This document shows, in pieces, positions 9,890 through 20,596 of a stretch of DNA of 43,127 nt (its first letter is position 1; each line of letters begins with the position of its first letter). The DNA is from an uncultured Chromatium sp. Its GTDB lineage: Bacteria > Pseudomonadota > Gammaproteobacteria > Chromatiales > Chromatiaceae. The notes under the pieces were generated by a model, which was not told the DNA's origin, made no database searches, and saw only the letters and a program-made list of their open reading frames with translations. The position numbers were made by a program, and so were the translations under genes. The DNA is taken from the NCBI GenBank assembly GCA_903897335.1, contig CAIUAY010000097.1:1-43127 (forward strand), given 5' to 3'.

Positions 9890-10666
9890 CTAGCGCAGCC
9901 CAGGCTTTGAGTACAGATCAGCGGTTCGCATCCACCAGCGACGCGCCTGATGCAAGCCGCTCTGCAACCGATCCTGAAGCCGATCCAGATGATCATCCAG
10001 CCTGATCGCCGTTTCTAGCCGTCGCCAGTCCAGCCCAACATCCGGCGGTGGCGCGAGCCATGCCAGCAGCACGACAACCATGAGCATCCCCAGGCTGCTC
10101 CATGGCTTTCTGAGACTGAACAGCTTGAGCGCAGTGCCAAACGAGCGTTTCATCCGACGGTTGAACAGATCGACGCTGTAGATTTCGTCCAGACCGAGAT
10201 GGGTGAGATAACCGAGACCAGTGATCAGTCCGGCAATCCAGGCCGACTGCGGCGGTTCGCGCCACACCCAAGCCGCAAGATTGGTGGCTAACAGCATGAT
10301 CGCCACCGTTGCCAGCCAGGAATGCCAGATGCCGCGATGCACGGTCAGACGCGAAAAGATCCTGAAAAACCCGTAACGGACGCACAGATAGACGCCCACC
10401 CAGATCAGAAACAGTTCCAGCAGCGGGAACCGGTGAATGAGTGGCAGCGTCATGACAAACGCCAGGCCGATGCCGAGGAGATTGAACAGAACCGTGACTG
10501 GCGTGGAACGCGCTGAGTCGATATCTGGCAGCAGACTGCCGCTGACGCCCAGCACAAAATACGGCAGCACCTGGTCGCTCTGAACCAGACCAAATGATTG
10601 CAGACCGAGGGTTGTCGCGGCACTCATGACGATGCCGACATTAAGATGCGTCTGAAAATTGGCCAT
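9890..10666 (-). CDS. YdjM/DUF457-like membrane-bound metal-dependent hydrolase
   Basis: [16 protein letters not shown]..., [17 protein letters not shown], multiple TM segments. Start could also be 10678. Confidence 0.75.
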   Translation of the reverse strand: MANFQTHLNVGIVMSAATTLGLQSFGLVQSDQVLPYFVLGVSGSLLPDIDSARSTPVTVLFNLLGIGLAFVMTLPLIHRFPLLELFLIWVGVYLCVRYGFFRIFSRLTVHRGIWHSWLATVAIMLLATNLAAWVWREPPQSAWIAGLITGLGYLTHLGLDEIYSVDLFNRRMKRSFGTALKLFSLRKPWSSLGMLMVVVLLAWLAPPPDVGLDWRRLETAIRLDDHLDRLQDRLQSGLHQARRWWMRTADLYSKPGLR

Positions 10667-10739
10667 GCCGTGGATCAATACAAAGAGAAAGCCGTGGTCT
10701 GGTGTCGGTCATCGCATTTGCCACCTGTTGCGCAGGCGC

Positions 10740-11399
10740 TCATGCGTCGAACCGATAATCCAGCACTGCAATGTCGCGGGCAAAATGGGTTGCCACCAGC
10801 TCTGCCGTGATGTCGCTGTAATAGCGGCGATAGTCCTGTTTGCGATCCTGCGCCTTGCGGGCGTGTGGCAACGTCGGCGCTGAGATGCCAATGCGAACGC
10901 AGGCGCTCGCAAAATCCTCGTGCAGACGCTCATAGCGTCCAATGAAGTCCACGATGACCTGGCCATGCAAGTCAATCAGATAGTCGGACTGTAACGTGAT
11001 CGAAGTATCGACGTGATACTGATAGGGGCGCTCTGGATCGAACTTCCAGCGCAGAAAATCATCAAAAGTCTCGTGCCCACCCAGAACATGTGGCCGCTCG
11101 CGCCGGATGTGGTGAAAGGAACTGACCTGGAGATCCCAGGGATTGCGGACGAAGGCGAACTTGAACAGCGAGTCGAAAAATTCCCTGGGCAGAAGTTCCT
11201 GCGCCGCGATGACCTTGGCATGACGCGGCAACTTGGTTGCAATGTGATGGCCGCTCAAATGGCTGAAACGGCTGCACAGAAACATGGGGTAATACCAAGG
11301 ATCACGCCAGCGCAGACCTTCCAGCGCCGAGCGCACGCTGGTACCGCCAGTCTTGGCGATATGGACAAAGAGAAAACGATATCTGGGGGACAGCAGCAT
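10740..11399 (-). CDS. Sulfotransferase family 2 protein
   Basis: FVHIAKTGGTSVRSAL (5'-PSB-like) and FKFAFVRNPWDLQVSSFHH (3'-PB-like) PAPS-binding motifs. Confidence 0.8.
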   Translation of the reverse strand: MLLSPRYRFLFVHIAKTGGTSVRSALEGLRWRDPWYYPMFLCSRFSHLSGHHIATKLPRHAKVIAAQELLPREFFDSLFKFAFVRNPWDLQVSSFHHIRRERPHVLGGHETFDDFLRWKFDPERPYQYHVDTSITLQSDYLIDLHGQVIVDFIGRYERLHEDFASACVRIGISAPTLPHARKAQDRKQDYRRYYSDITAELVATHFARDIAVLDYRFDA

Positions 11400-11508
11400 G
11401 ATGGAAGCGGTCTGGCGTGAAATGGATTGCGGAAAAAAACCAGTCTTTGTGAGGGTCAGCGGTTTTCAGCTCGCGGCGGCATGAAACCCGGAAACCTCAC
11501 CCTCGTTG

Positions 11509-11811
11509 TCAGAGCCTGGGCAGCACCATGGGGTCGCGCTTCTGCGGATTGGCGCGGTAAAAGGCGGCGACGTTACCGATGCGGTTGATCAGATTGGCCT
11601 GGGTGTGTTCCTGGATCATGGCGATGATGGCGTCGCGCTCATCGCGGTCGCCTGCGCTGATGCGAATCTTGAGCAGTTCGTGATGGCTCAGCGCAATCTC
11701 GATCTCGGCCAGTACCGGCGCAGTGAGGCCATGTTGTCCAAGAAGAACAACTGGTTTGAGGTGATGGGTCTGCTGCTTGAGCCAGCGTTTCTGTTTTTCG
11801 GTAATGGTCAT
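11509..11811 (-). CDS. yhbY: YhbY/CRM-domain RNA-binding protein
   Basis: KQKRWLKQQTHHLKPVVLLGQHGLTAPVLAEIEIALSHHELLKIRI. Confidence 0.9.
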   Translation of the reverse strand: MTITEKQKRWLKQQTHHLKPVVLLGQHGLTAPVLAEIEIALSHHELLKIRISAGDRDERDAIIAMIQEHTQANLINRIGNVAAFYRANPQKRDPMVLPRL

Positions 11812-11850
11812 GGCGTCAGGAGTCTGTGGTGAATGTATCTGGGTATCAGG

Positions 11851-12732
11851 TTAGCACCTGATGTGTTCCATGCGCGGTTGTTTCTGAAGCTGCATCAGGT
11901 CATCGACAAGTTCATGCAGGCGTTTGTGCAGCCGCTGGCGCTGGCCGTCGTCGAGACTCGCGCCGAGTTCGATAAACAGCTCGCTGATCCGCTGGCCGAT
12001 GAGCTGGCTATCGTGTTCAAGTGTCGGCGGCAGATCGCTGAAGTCGACCAGCCAGGCGCTCATGAATGCCTCGATCCTGGATGCGTCGGCATGATCTCTC
12101 AGCACGGCGAGCAGTTCTTCGCGTTTGCGAATGCGATAGTCAACGATGGCAGCCTCGGAATCAGGCATCCGCGCCGTGATCCCGGCAACGAGCGTCGCCT
12201 GACTGTCCTGTAATGACCCAACCCAGCCTTCAATCGCCTTGCGATAACGACGGGCGCGTTTCTGCTGTTCGTGAGGCCAATCGCGTCGGGTCAGATCTGC
12301 CCGGTCATCACGCGCGTCCTTGGTGAACCGGCGCTCCAGTCTGTCGATCTGCGCGGGTGTCAGGCTGGCGAGCAATGGTGATGCCAGCGTTACCGCGATC
12401 CGGGCATGATGCTGATAGATCTCACGGAAGCTGGCGATTAGACAGGTCATCCGGGGCTGATCAAAACCGCTCTGGCTGGCCTGGAGCAGTGCGTCGAAAA
12501 AGCCTGCAAGCAGCGGCAGTTCCTCGCTGCGATGGCGATCCAGCGCGGTATTCAGTGATGGTTCCCAGTCCGCAAGCTGATCTTCGGTGAGATGCAGAGA
12601 GTCGTTTGCATATTGCCGAATCACAAAATCGGCGCTGTGATAAACCAGTGTGACACGGCTGCAACTAACGCTGCTCAGTAGCGTGACCAGCAGGATGGGT
12701 AGCAAGCGCAGCGTGACTGTCAGTGAGTTCAT
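11851..12732 (-). CDS. DUF6279-like lipoprotein
   Basis: N-terminal hydrophobic segment with lipobox-like LLSSVSCSRVTLVYHSADFVIRQYAND; helical C-terminal region. Confidence 0.65.
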   Translation of the reverse strand: MNSLTVTLRLLPILLVTLLSSVSCSRVTLVYHSADFVIRQYANDSLHLTEDQLADWEPSLNTALDRHRSEELPLLAGFFDALLQASQSGFDQPRMTCLIASFREIYQHHARIAVTLASPLLASLTPAQIDRLERRFTKDARDDRADLTRRDWPHEQQKRARRYRKAIEGWVGSLQDSQATLVAGITARMPDSEAAIVDYRIRKREELLAVLRDHADASRIEAFMSAWLVDFSDLPPTLEHDSQLIGQRISELFIELGASLDDGQRQRLHKRLHELVDDLMQLQKQPRMEHIRC

Positions 12733-12878
12733 CGTGCTGATTTTCGCTGAAGGAGATGGTGGCTGGATACGGCGATCATCATCAAATCGGGTGCATCAGC
12801 AATTCACGCCTGTTTGAATCTCGCGGGTGCGACTGTAGACTCTACGCTTTTCATCCCATTTCAACAAAGAGGTTGCCT

Positions 12879-14081
12879 GTGGTCGCCCCCGAGTCAGAAT
12901 TTCGCCGCATCAAGCGGTTGCCGCCCTATGTCTTCAACATCGTCAATGAGTTGAAGGCTGAGGCACGAGCCCGGGGCGAAGACATCATCGACTTCGGCAT
13001 GGGCAACCCGGATCAGCCCACGCCACCGCATATCGTCGACAAGCTGGTCGAAGCCTCGTTGCGCAAGGATACCCATCGCTATTCGATGTCACGCGGCATC
13101 CCGCGTCTGCGTCGCGCCATCTGTCACTGGTATCGGGATCGCTTCGATGTTCATTTAGATCCCGAAATCGAGGCCATCGTCACCGTTGGCTCCAAAGAAG
13201 GTCTGGCCCATCTGGCTCTAGCGACGATGGGCGCGGGCGATACCGTGCTGGTGCCCAATCCGGCCTATCCCATCCATCCCTATGGCTTCATCATCGCCGG
13301 CGCCGACGTGCGCCATGTGCGTCTGACGCCTGAAGTGGACTTCTTCGAGGAACTACAGAAAGCAATCCAGGAATCCTGGCCTAAGCCGAAGATGCTGGTG
13401 ATCAACTTCCCCGGCAATCCGACGACGCAGTGCGTCGAACTGGAATTCTTTCAGAAAGTCATCGACATCGCCACCGAGCATGGCATCTGGGTAGTGCATG
13501 ATATCGCCTATGCCGATATTGTGTTTGACGGCTACAAGGCACCGTCTATCCTGCAAATCCCTGGCGCGAAAGACATCGCAGTCGAATTCTTCTCCATGTC
13601 CAAGAGTTACAACATGCCCGGCTGGCGGGTTGGCTTTATGTGCGGCAACCGGACGCTGGTCGGCGCACTGGCGCGGATCAAATCCTATCTGGACTATGGC
13701 ACCTTCACGCCGATTCAGGTCGCCGCCATTGCCGCGCTCGAAGGGCCTCAGGAATGTGTGCGCGAGATTGCCGCGATGTATCAAAGCCGCCGCGACGTGC
13801 TGTGCTCCGGTCTCAATGCCGCCGGTTGGACGATTGAACCACCGAAGGCGACCATGTTTGCCTGGGCACCGATCCCGGAGCCATACCGCGACATGGGGTC
13901 GCTTGAGTTTTCCAAGAAGCTGCTGCGCGAGGCTCGTGTCGCGGTCTCGCCGGGGATTGGCTTTGGCGAATATGGCGACACCCATGTGCGCTTCGGTCTG
14001 ATCGAAAACGAGCACCGCACCCGTCAGGCGGTACGTGGCATCAAGGAAATGTTCCGGCGCGATGCGCAGATGGGTACCTAG
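12879..14081 (+). CDS. alaC: Alanine-type PLP aminotransferase (AlaC-like)
   Basis: [61 protein letters not shown] start inferred at 12879. Confidence 0.88.
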   Translation: MVAPESEFRRIKRLPPYVFNIVNELKAEARARGEDIIDFGMGNPDQPTPPHIVDKLVEASLRKDTHRYSMSRGIPRLRRAICHWYRDRFDVHLDPEIEAIVTVGSKEGLAHLALATMGAGDTVLVPNPAYPIHPYGFIIAGADVRHVRLTPEVDFFEELQKAIQESWPKPKMLVINFPGNPTTQCVELEFFQKVIDIATEHGIWVVHDIAYADIVFDGYKAPSILQIPGAKDIAVEFFSMSKSYNMPGWRVGFMCGNRTLVGALARIKSYLDYGTFTPIQVAAIAALEGPQECVREIAAMYQSRRDVLCSGLNAAGWTIEPPKATMFAWAPIPEPYRDMGSLEFSKKLLREARVAVSPGIGFGEYGDTHVRFGLIENEHRTRQAVRGIKEMFRRDAQMGT

Positions 14082-15911
14082 ATGACACAGCTCTTTGCGC
14101 TGGTTCCCAAATCGGCAGAAGTTGGCACGTCGCTCGGTGCGGTGGGTCAGCAGATGCTGGGAAAATTCAAAAAGCTCGTAGTGACGTCGCTTGATACAGC
14201 AGCCTGGGCGCAGATCAGCGGCGCGGGGCGGCGAACAGGAATGCCAGCGGACTGGGCAGAATTACCGCCTGAGCTGTGGGTAGCGTGGAGCGGAACGTGG
14301 TTTTATCGTAATGACCGCGTACCAGCATTAGACGGTGCGGCATTGCTCCAGCGGTTTTTAGACGTTGGCGTGAAGCAACTTGCCCTAGAGTTAGCGGGTC
14401 AATTCGTCATCATTATCGGCGATGCACGACGTCAAACGCTCCACGTCATCACCGACCGCTGTGGCAGCTTGCATGTCTTCGTTACCGAGACCGCAGACGG
14501 CATTGCGGTCAGTACGTCTTCTGCCGTACTTGCTGCTTGGCTTGGCGCTGTGACACCAGATCGCCCACAGCTCGATCCTCTGGGTGTGCATCAATTTATT
14601 GCAACCGGCGTGATTTACGACGACCACACACTGTGGGCGGCAGTGAAAAAAATCGGCTCCGGCATGGTGTGCACCATCAATGCAGCAGGTTTGCAGCAAA
14701 CGCGCTATTGGCATTTTTCTGATTTAACCCCAGAAGCCTATGCGCTGGACGAGGCAGTTGAACGCATTCACGCGGCGCTGACTGATTCCATTAGGCACAT
14801 TGCTGGCGCATTCCCATTGATCGTGTCTGATTTGACTGGTGGATATGACTCGCGGCTGTTGTTATCTGGATTGCTTGATGCACAGGTATCCTTTGCAACC
14901 ACAGTTTCTGGTGCGCCTTCAACTCCTGATGTAAGGGTCGCGGGTGAACTTGCCAACATGTTTACGTTGCCACATGCCGCGCAGCACATCACAAAAAATC
15001 CCAGCTTTGATGAATTGATTCAGGCTTTAATCTACACGGATGGCGAATACGATGCCTTTGAATACGCAAGAATTTCGAAAATTCAAACCAATTCTGCTGC
15101 ACCGGAAGCCATTAGCTTAAATGGTTCATTTGGCGAACTGGCTCGTGGCTATTGGTGGGAATTGATCTGGCCACAACTGACTGCTTGCCAACCATTAAGC
15201 GGTGATTTATTAAGTCGCCAACGCTTTACCGCTATTCCATATGACAGCAGCATCTTTTCTCCGGCAGGACAAATCAATTTACAGCATGTTTTGGCTGAAA
15301 TCCTGGATCGCACGCTTGCTGACATTCACCATTTCCCGAAATCCATGCAAATGGACGCACTCTACTATTATCAGAGGATGAATCATTGGCAAGGGCGGTT
15401 AGTGAGCGCCACTAACCAGATTCGCGCTTGCGTATCACCGTTTTGTTTTCCTCAATTACTTGAGCCAATTTTGCAAACACAGGCTCACGCAAGATTGCGC
15501 AGCCTGTTACCGCGAGCACTGTTTGAGCGCCATCATCCAAAATTGGCTCAACTTCCATTAGAACATGGCTATCCACCTCGGCGATTTAATATGCGTACAG
15601 CTTGGCAATTTTTACCGCTTATGAGCCATTATACTGACAAGATTAAATCCAAGTTATCGGTAAAATTTAATCGATTTTATCCGTCAAAAACTCTACAAAC
15701 GTCATCAACTAGCTTAGTTGATTTATTTCCTGATGTGATGGTGCATCTCAATTCAAAAAATAGCGAATTATTAGAAACTGAATTTTTTAATGCAGAAAAA
15801 TTAAAAACTTGGTTTGCACCAAATACAGTTTTGAGTGGCGCTCAATTAATCCAGTGGAAGCGTTTAGTCACGCTGGAGTTGTTACTGCGCCGATTGCAAA
15901 CTAACGATTAA
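14082..15911 (+). CDS. Asparagine-synthase-like amidotransferase/ATP-pyrophosphatase without glutaminase Cys2
   Basis: 609 aa; PP-loop SDLTGGYDSRLLLSGLL; N-terminus MTQLFAL lacks the MC(G) nucleophile; 3' half visibly AT-rich. Confidence 0.75.
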   Translation: MTQLFALVPKSAEVGTSLGAVGQQMLGKFKKLVVTSLDTAAWAQISGAGRRTGMPADWAELPPELWVAWSGTWFYRNDRVPALDGAALLQRFLDVGVKQLALELAGQFVIIIGDARRQTLHVITDRCGSLHVFVTETADGIAVSTSSAVLAAWLGAVTPDRPQLDPLGVHQFIATGVIYDDHTLWAAVKKIGSGMVCTINAAGLQQTRYWHFSDLTPEAYALDEAVERIHAALTDSIRHIAGAFPLIVSDLTGGYDSRLLLSGLLDAQVSFATTVSGAPSTPDVRVAGELANMFTLPHAAQHITKNPSFDELIQALIYTDGEYDAFEYARISKIQTNSAAPEAISLNGSFGELARGYWWELIWPQLTACQPLSGDLLSRQRFTAIPYDSSIFSPAGQINLQHVLAEILDRTLADIHHFPKSMQMDALYYYQRMNHWQGRLVSATNQIRACVSPFCFPQLLEPILQTQAHARLRSLLPRALFERHHPKLAQLPLEHGYPPRRFNMRTAWQFLPLMSHYTDKIKSKLSVKFNRFYPSKTLQTSSTSLVDLFPDVMVHLNSKNSELLETEFFNAEKLKTWFAPNTVLSGAQLIQWKRLVTLELLLRRLQTND

Positions 15912-15973
15912 CAAATCTTTCAAAAGTCCGCGTCTGCACAATGCGGCGCTGACGTTGCATTGAGGTAACGCGC

Positions 15974-17290
15974 ATGGAACCGGTGAAGATCGGCTTGTTG
16001 GGTTTGGGCACGGTTGGCGGAGGCACCGTAACCGTGCTGACCCGCAATGCGAAGGAAATTGCACGGCGTGCCGGACGCGGGATTGAAATTGCCCGTGCTG
16101 CCGCACGGGATTACAACCCAACGACGATCACCGGGCTGGAGCAGGTTGGCCGGATCAGTGACGACGCCTTTGCTGTGGTGAACGATCCAGAAATTCAGAT
16201 CGTCGTCGAATTGATCGGCGGTTATTCACCCGCCCGCGAGCTGGTATTACAGGCGATTGCGAACGGTAAGCATGTCGTCACCGCCAACAAGGCGCTAATC
16301 GCCCGTCACGGCAACGAGATCTTCGCTGCGGCGCAGGAACACGGGGTGATGGTTGGTTTCGAGGCGGCAGTCGCCGGTGGGATTCCAATTATCAAAGCGT
16401 TGCGCGAGGGGTTGGCGGCAAATCATATCGAGTGGATCGCCGGCATCATCAATGGTACCGGCAACTTCATTCTGACCGAGATGCGCGACAAGGGGCGCGA
16501 TTTTGTTGATGTGCTTGCCGAAGCGCAGGCGCTCGGTTATGCCGAGACAGACCCGACCTTCGATGTCGAGGGCATCGACGCTGCACACAAGCTCACGATC
16601 CTGGGTTCACTGGCTTTCGGGATTCCGCTGCAATTCGAGCGGTGTTTTACCGAGGGCATTTCTAAAATTGGCGCATTGGACGTGACCTATGCTGCCGAAC
16701 TGGGCTATCGCATCAAGCATCTCGGCATCGCGCGGCGCTCGGCGGGCGGAATCGAGCTGCGCGTACATCCGACCCTGATCCCGGAACGTCGTTTGATTGC
16801 CAACGTGGACGGCGTGATGAACGCGGTGCTGGTCAAGGGCGATGCGGTTGGCCCAACGCTCTATTACGGCGCGGGCGCTGGTGCCCTGCCGACCGCCTCG
16901 GCGGTGATCGCCGATCTGGTTGATGTGGTGCGGGCGCTGACCACCGACCCCGGCAACCGTGTCCCGCATCTCGCGTTTCAGCCTGATGAACTGGCTGATA
17001 CGCCGGTGCTACGGATGGAAGAGATCGAGACGGCTTACTATCTGCGTCTGTCCGCGCTCGACCAGCCGGGCGTGATGGCGCGCATTGCCAGCATTCTGGG
17101 CGAGGAAGGCATCAGCATCGAGGCCATTAAGCAGAAGGAACCCGGCGAGGGCGAAACCCACGTCCCACTGGTGATGCTCACCCATCGCGTGATCGAGGGT
17201 CGAATGAACCAGGCTATCGCACGGATTGAAGTGCTGGATTCGGTGCAGGAGCCGGTGATGCGCATCCGCATGGAGAGCCTGTCTGGCTGA
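15974..17290 (+). CDS. hom: Homoserine dehydrogenase
   Basis: MEPVKIGLLGLGTVGGGTVTVL, NGTGNFILTEM, C-terminal ACT domain (YLRLSALDQPGVMARIASILGEEGISIEAI). Confidence 0.96.
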   Translation: MEPVKIGLLGLGTVGGGTVTVLTRNAKEIARRAGRGIEIARAAARDYNPTTITGLEQVGRISDDAFAVVNDPEIQIVVELIGGYSPARELVLQAIANGKHVVTANKALIARHGNEIFAAAQEHGVMVGFEAAVAGGIPIIKALREGLAANHIEWIAGIINGTGNFILTEMRDKGRDFVDVLAEAQALGYAETDPTFDVEGIDAAHKLTILGSLAFGIPLQFERCFTEGISKIGALDVTYAAELGYRIKHLGIARRSAGGIELRVHPTLIPERRLIANVDGVMNAVLVKGDAVGPTLYYGAGAGALPTASAVIADLVDVVRALTTDPGNRVPHLAFQPDELADTPVLRMEEIETAYYLRLSALDQPGVMARIASILGEEGISIEAIKQKEPGEGETHVPLVMLTHRVIEGRMNQAIARIEVLDSVQEPVMRIRMESLSG

Positions 17291-17359
17291 CGAGCCGCTG
17301 GCCGTCAATAGCATAACCTGATCTCCCTCATCCACGTTCCATATTCATGTCGAGTCCCT

Positions 17360-18370
17360 ATGACTGAACTGTTCCTGACCCTGATCTTCGATTACGGCCT
17401 GTTTCTGGCCAAGACGCTCACTGTGCTGGCCGGACTGGCGGTGCTGCTGATCCTGGCACTGCGTCTGCGTTCGCACAACGCATCGGCTGAGCAGCTTGAA
17501 ATCATTGATCTCAATGAGCGGTACCGTCTGCTGACTCAGGTCATAAAAGAATTTTCACTGCCCGCAAAAGCGTATAAAACGTTCATCAAAGCGGAGCGCA
17601 AGCGCGAGAAGGCGCGTGAAAAGGCAGCAGAACCCGCCTCGCGTCTGTTTGTGATTGAGTTCAATGGTGACATCCGGGCGAGTGAGGTGGCGGCGCTGCG
17701 GGTTCTGATCACTGCGCTGCTGCTGGAAGCGCAGTCTGGCGACGAGGTGCTGGTGCGGCTCGATAACGCTGGCGGCATGGTGAGTGAACACGGATTGGCG
17801 GCGTCACAACTGGCGCGTCTGCGGGCGCGGGGTATTCCGCTGACGGTAGCGGTCGACAAGGTGGCGGCCAGCGGCGGCTACCTGATGGCCTGCGTGGCGG
17901 ATCGGATCATTGCCGCGCCCTTTGCCATTCTCGGTTCCATCGGGGTGCTGGCTGAACTGCCGAATTTTCACCGTTTGCTGGACCGCTATGGAGTGGATTT
18001 TGAACTGCACACGGCGGGCGAATACAAGCGCACACTGACAGTGTTTGGCGAAAATACCGATGAAGGCCGCCGGAAACTCTGTGAACAGCTTGAAGAAACC
18101 CATCGTCTGTTCAAGGATTTTGTCGCGCAGTATCGCCCTGCGCTGGATTTGGAACGAGTGGCGACCGGCGAATACTGGCATGGCCAGCGCGCGGTTGAAC
18201 TGGGTCTGGTCGATGCCATTCAGACCAGCGATGATTTTCTGCTGGCGGCGAGTCTCGCTGACAAGGATCTGCTCAAGCTCAAATATAGCGTTCATAAGAA
18301 GCCGATCGAGCGTCTGCTGTCGAGCATCCAGGCCGCACTGGATCGTGCGCTGGCAAGCTGGCGGGGTTAG
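17360..18370 (+). CDS. sohB: SohB-type S49 signal peptide peptidase
   Basis: N-terminal TM segment; LDNAGGMVSEHGLAASQL, VDKVAASGGYLMACVADRIIAAPFAILGSIGV. Confidence 0.9.
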   Translation: MTELFLTLIFDYGLFLAKTLTVLAGLAVLLILALRLRSHNASAEQLEIIDLNERYRLLTQVIKEFSLPAKAYKTFIKAERKREKAREKAAEPASRLFVIEFNGDIRASEVAALRVLITALLLEAQSGDEVLVRLDNAGGMVSEHGLAASQLARLRARGIPLTVAVDKVAASGGYLMACVADRIIAAPFAILGSIGVLAELPNFHRLLDRYGVDFELHTAGEYKRTLTVFGENTDEGRRKLCEQLEETHRLFKDFVAQYRPALDLERVATGEYWHGQRAVELGLVDAIQTSDDFLLAASLADKDLLKLKYSVHKKPIERLLSSIQAALDRALASWRG

Positions 18371-18398
18371 ACACAGTTTGTCCCACAGCCTTTTTTTC

Positions 18399-20570
18399 AT
18401 GAAGGGGTTAGCAACGGTGCCAGATCTGATCATCCATTTCGAGCGACCCGAGGGCTGGGCGGAGAGCATTCATTGCCATTACTGGACAAATCGTCTGGGT
18501 GGCCCGCAGAGCGAATGGCCGGGCGTTGCCATGGAGCCACAGGGTGATGACTGGTATCGCCTCCGCTTTCCTGGCAAACCGTCGCTGTATCTGGTCTTCC
18601 ATGACCGTCATGGACGACAGACACCGGATCAGTTCCGCAGTGTCAGCGGCTGGCTGAATGCACAGGGTCATTGGTCAGCGACGAAACCTGATCCACGACC
18701 AACCGTGCCACCGCCAGTCACGCCCCCCCGCCCCGAAGTGTCCACGGCGCTGCGTCCCATCCATGAACGCACTGATTTCCGCGAAGAGACCATCTATTTT
18801 CTACTGACCACTCGCTTTTATGACGGCGACCCGTCCAACAACTTTTTCTGTCGTGACCGGATTGAATTCGACGCCGCAGGCAACCCGGTCGATCCACACT
18901 GGCGTGGTGACTTCAGGGGCTTGATCCAGCGTCTCGATTACATCCGCGATCTGGGCTTTTCCGCGATCTGGATCACCCCGCCGGTCGAGAATCGCTCGGG
19001 TCTGGATTATCACGGCTATCACGCCTACGACTGGACGCGCATCGACCCGCGTCTGGAATCCCCTGACGCTACCTATCAGGATCTGATTAACGCCGCGCAC
19101 GCCAAGGACATCAAGATTATTCAGGATGTCGTGGTTAACCACTCTTGCCAGTACGGGATTCGCGGCAAGGTGCATATCGACCATCTGCCGATCAAATATT
19201 ACGTTCCGCAGGGTTCCGAACCAGGGCAGGTCGATCATGGCCCCTATCAGGTCAATCTCGGCAACTATGCCTGGACAAACCGCGACGACATCGACAACCC
19301 GCTTGCGCCCAACTGGTACCGCGAGCGTCATGGTCGTGATCCCGACGGCAGCGAGCCACTGATTGACCCCAAGACCAGCGAAACGGTACCCAGGCCGGGT
19401 TATCGCCCCGGTCGTTTCTTCGGCATCGACCCTCAGGATCTTGACCCTGACTGGTATCACCAGGATGGCTTCATCTGTGGCGGTGACTGGGAAAGTGCCC
19501 GACCGCTCCAGCAGAAGCATCTGGCTGGCGACTGCATCGATCTGGCCACCGAGCGCCAGAACGTCAAGGATTATCTGATCAGCGCGATCAACCGCTATCT
19601 GGACATGGGCGTGGATGCGCTGCGCATCGATACCGTCAAGCATGTCGAGCGCGATAATCTGCTCGAATATGTCAATGCCTGGAAGGCGCACAAGCCGGGG
19701 CTGTTCGTGTTTGGCGAAAATCTGGTCAAGGGCTATGGCTTTGGCGATCTCGGCGGCGGCGACAATGGTCCCTCGCAGATCCGGCCCTGGTGGTATACCC
19801 GTCTCGGCGACGATCCACGCGATCCTGAATCAGGCGGCGATTCCGGCTTTCCGCAGCTCGATTTCGGGCTGTTTTCGACCTTCCGCGATACCGTCAGCAA
19901 GGGCACCTATGCCGGCACCACGCAGATCCTCAGCATGGACTGGATCTATGGCGACGTGACCCAGCTCGTGACTTTTTTGCAGAATCACGATGTTGGCCCG
20001 GACAATGATTTCAAATACCGCTTCAAGGGCGAGCAGTGGATGGCGGCGGCAGCCTATAACCTGCTGTGGACGGCGCGTGGCATCCCCTGTCTCTATTATG
20101 GCGAAGAGGTCGAATTCATGAAGGGTGCGCCCCAGGATGTCGAGGGCGAGCGCGACACGCTCAGTCAGACTGGTCGCGCCTATTTCGGCGATCACCTGAC
20201 CGACGAGCAGATTAATCAAACCCAGTCGCATCCGATCTATCGTCATCTCCAGCGTCTGAACCTGATCCGGCGCGCCATTCCCGCGCTCCAGAAGGCGCGG
20301 ATGAGCCATCTGGCCGAATGGGGAAGCGGGATGCGCTTCGTGCGCGATCATGCCGAAAGCGGCAGCTATGCGGTCGTCGGGCTGGCAATTGGCAGCGATC
20401 AGCAGATCGCCATCGAAGGCATCCCCCCCGGCATCTACCGCGACGCCGTGACCGGCGCGGAAATTATCAGCCATGGCCGCCTGGCATTTACGGTCAAGGC
20501 CAATTCAGCCGGAATCTATGTTCTCAACGGGCCGGGCAAGATTGGCAAGGACGGCATTTATCTGCGCTAA
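18399..20570 (+). CDS. GH13 alpha-amylase with N-terminal starch-binding-like module
   Basis: GFSAIWITPPVENR, DVVVNH, VDALRIDTVKH, FGENL, FLQNHD motifs. N-terminus LIIHFERPEGWAESIHCHYW... resembles a CBM. Start moved from 18045 to ATG 18399. Confidence 0.88.
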   Translation: MKGLATVPDLIIHFERPEGWAESIHCHYWTNRLGGPQSEWPGVAMEPQGDDWYRLRFPGKPSLYLVFHDRHGRQTPDQFRSVSGWLNAQGHWSATKPDPRPTVPPPVTPPRPEVSTALRPIHERTDFREETIYFLLTTRFYDGDPSNNFFCRDRIEFDAAGNPVDPHWRGDFRGLIQRLDYIRDLGFSAIWITPPVENRSGLDYHGYHAYDWTRIDPRLESPDATYQDLINAAHAKDIKIIQDVVVNHSCQYGIRGKVHIDHLPIKYYVPQGSEPGQVDHGPYQVNLGNYAWTNRDDIDNPLAPNWYRERHGRDPDGSEPLIDPKTSETVPRPGYRPGRFFGIDPQDLDPDWYHQDGFICGGDWESARPLQQKHLAGDCIDLATERQNVKDYLISAINRYLDMGVDALRIDTVKHVERDNLLEYVNAWKAHKPGLFVFGENLVKGYGFGDLGGGDNGPSQIRPWWYTRLGDDPRDPESGGDSGFPQLDFGLFSTFRDTVSKGTYAGTTQILSMDWIYGDVTQLVTFLQNHDVGPDNDFKYRFKGEQWMAAAAYNLLWTARGIPCLYYGEEVEFMKGAPQDVEGERDTLSQTGRAYFGDHLTDEQINQTQSHPIYRHLQRLNLIRRAIPALQKARMSHLAEWGSGMRFVRDHAESGSYAVVGLAIGSDQQIAIEGIPPGIYRDAVTGAEIISHGRLAFTVKANSAGIYVLNGPGKIGKDGIYLR

Positions 20571-20596
20571 CGTCTGCGGCGAGTGGCCAAACGGGG

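Noticed and set aside
18045-18398. N-terminal extension of the amylase ORF overlapping sohB
   Set aside because: The extension is out-of-frame sohB sequence; the real start is ATG 18399.
18801-19691. Long antisense ORF (296 aa) opposite the amylase gene
   Set aside because: Overlaps a well-supported GH13 gene; in GC-rich DNA long antisense frames arise from codon bias. No recognisable domain.
20318-20596. N-terminal extension of the EAL ORF overlapping the amylase
   Set aside because: The extension is a shifted frame of the amylase 3' end; ATG 20597 gives the native-looking start.
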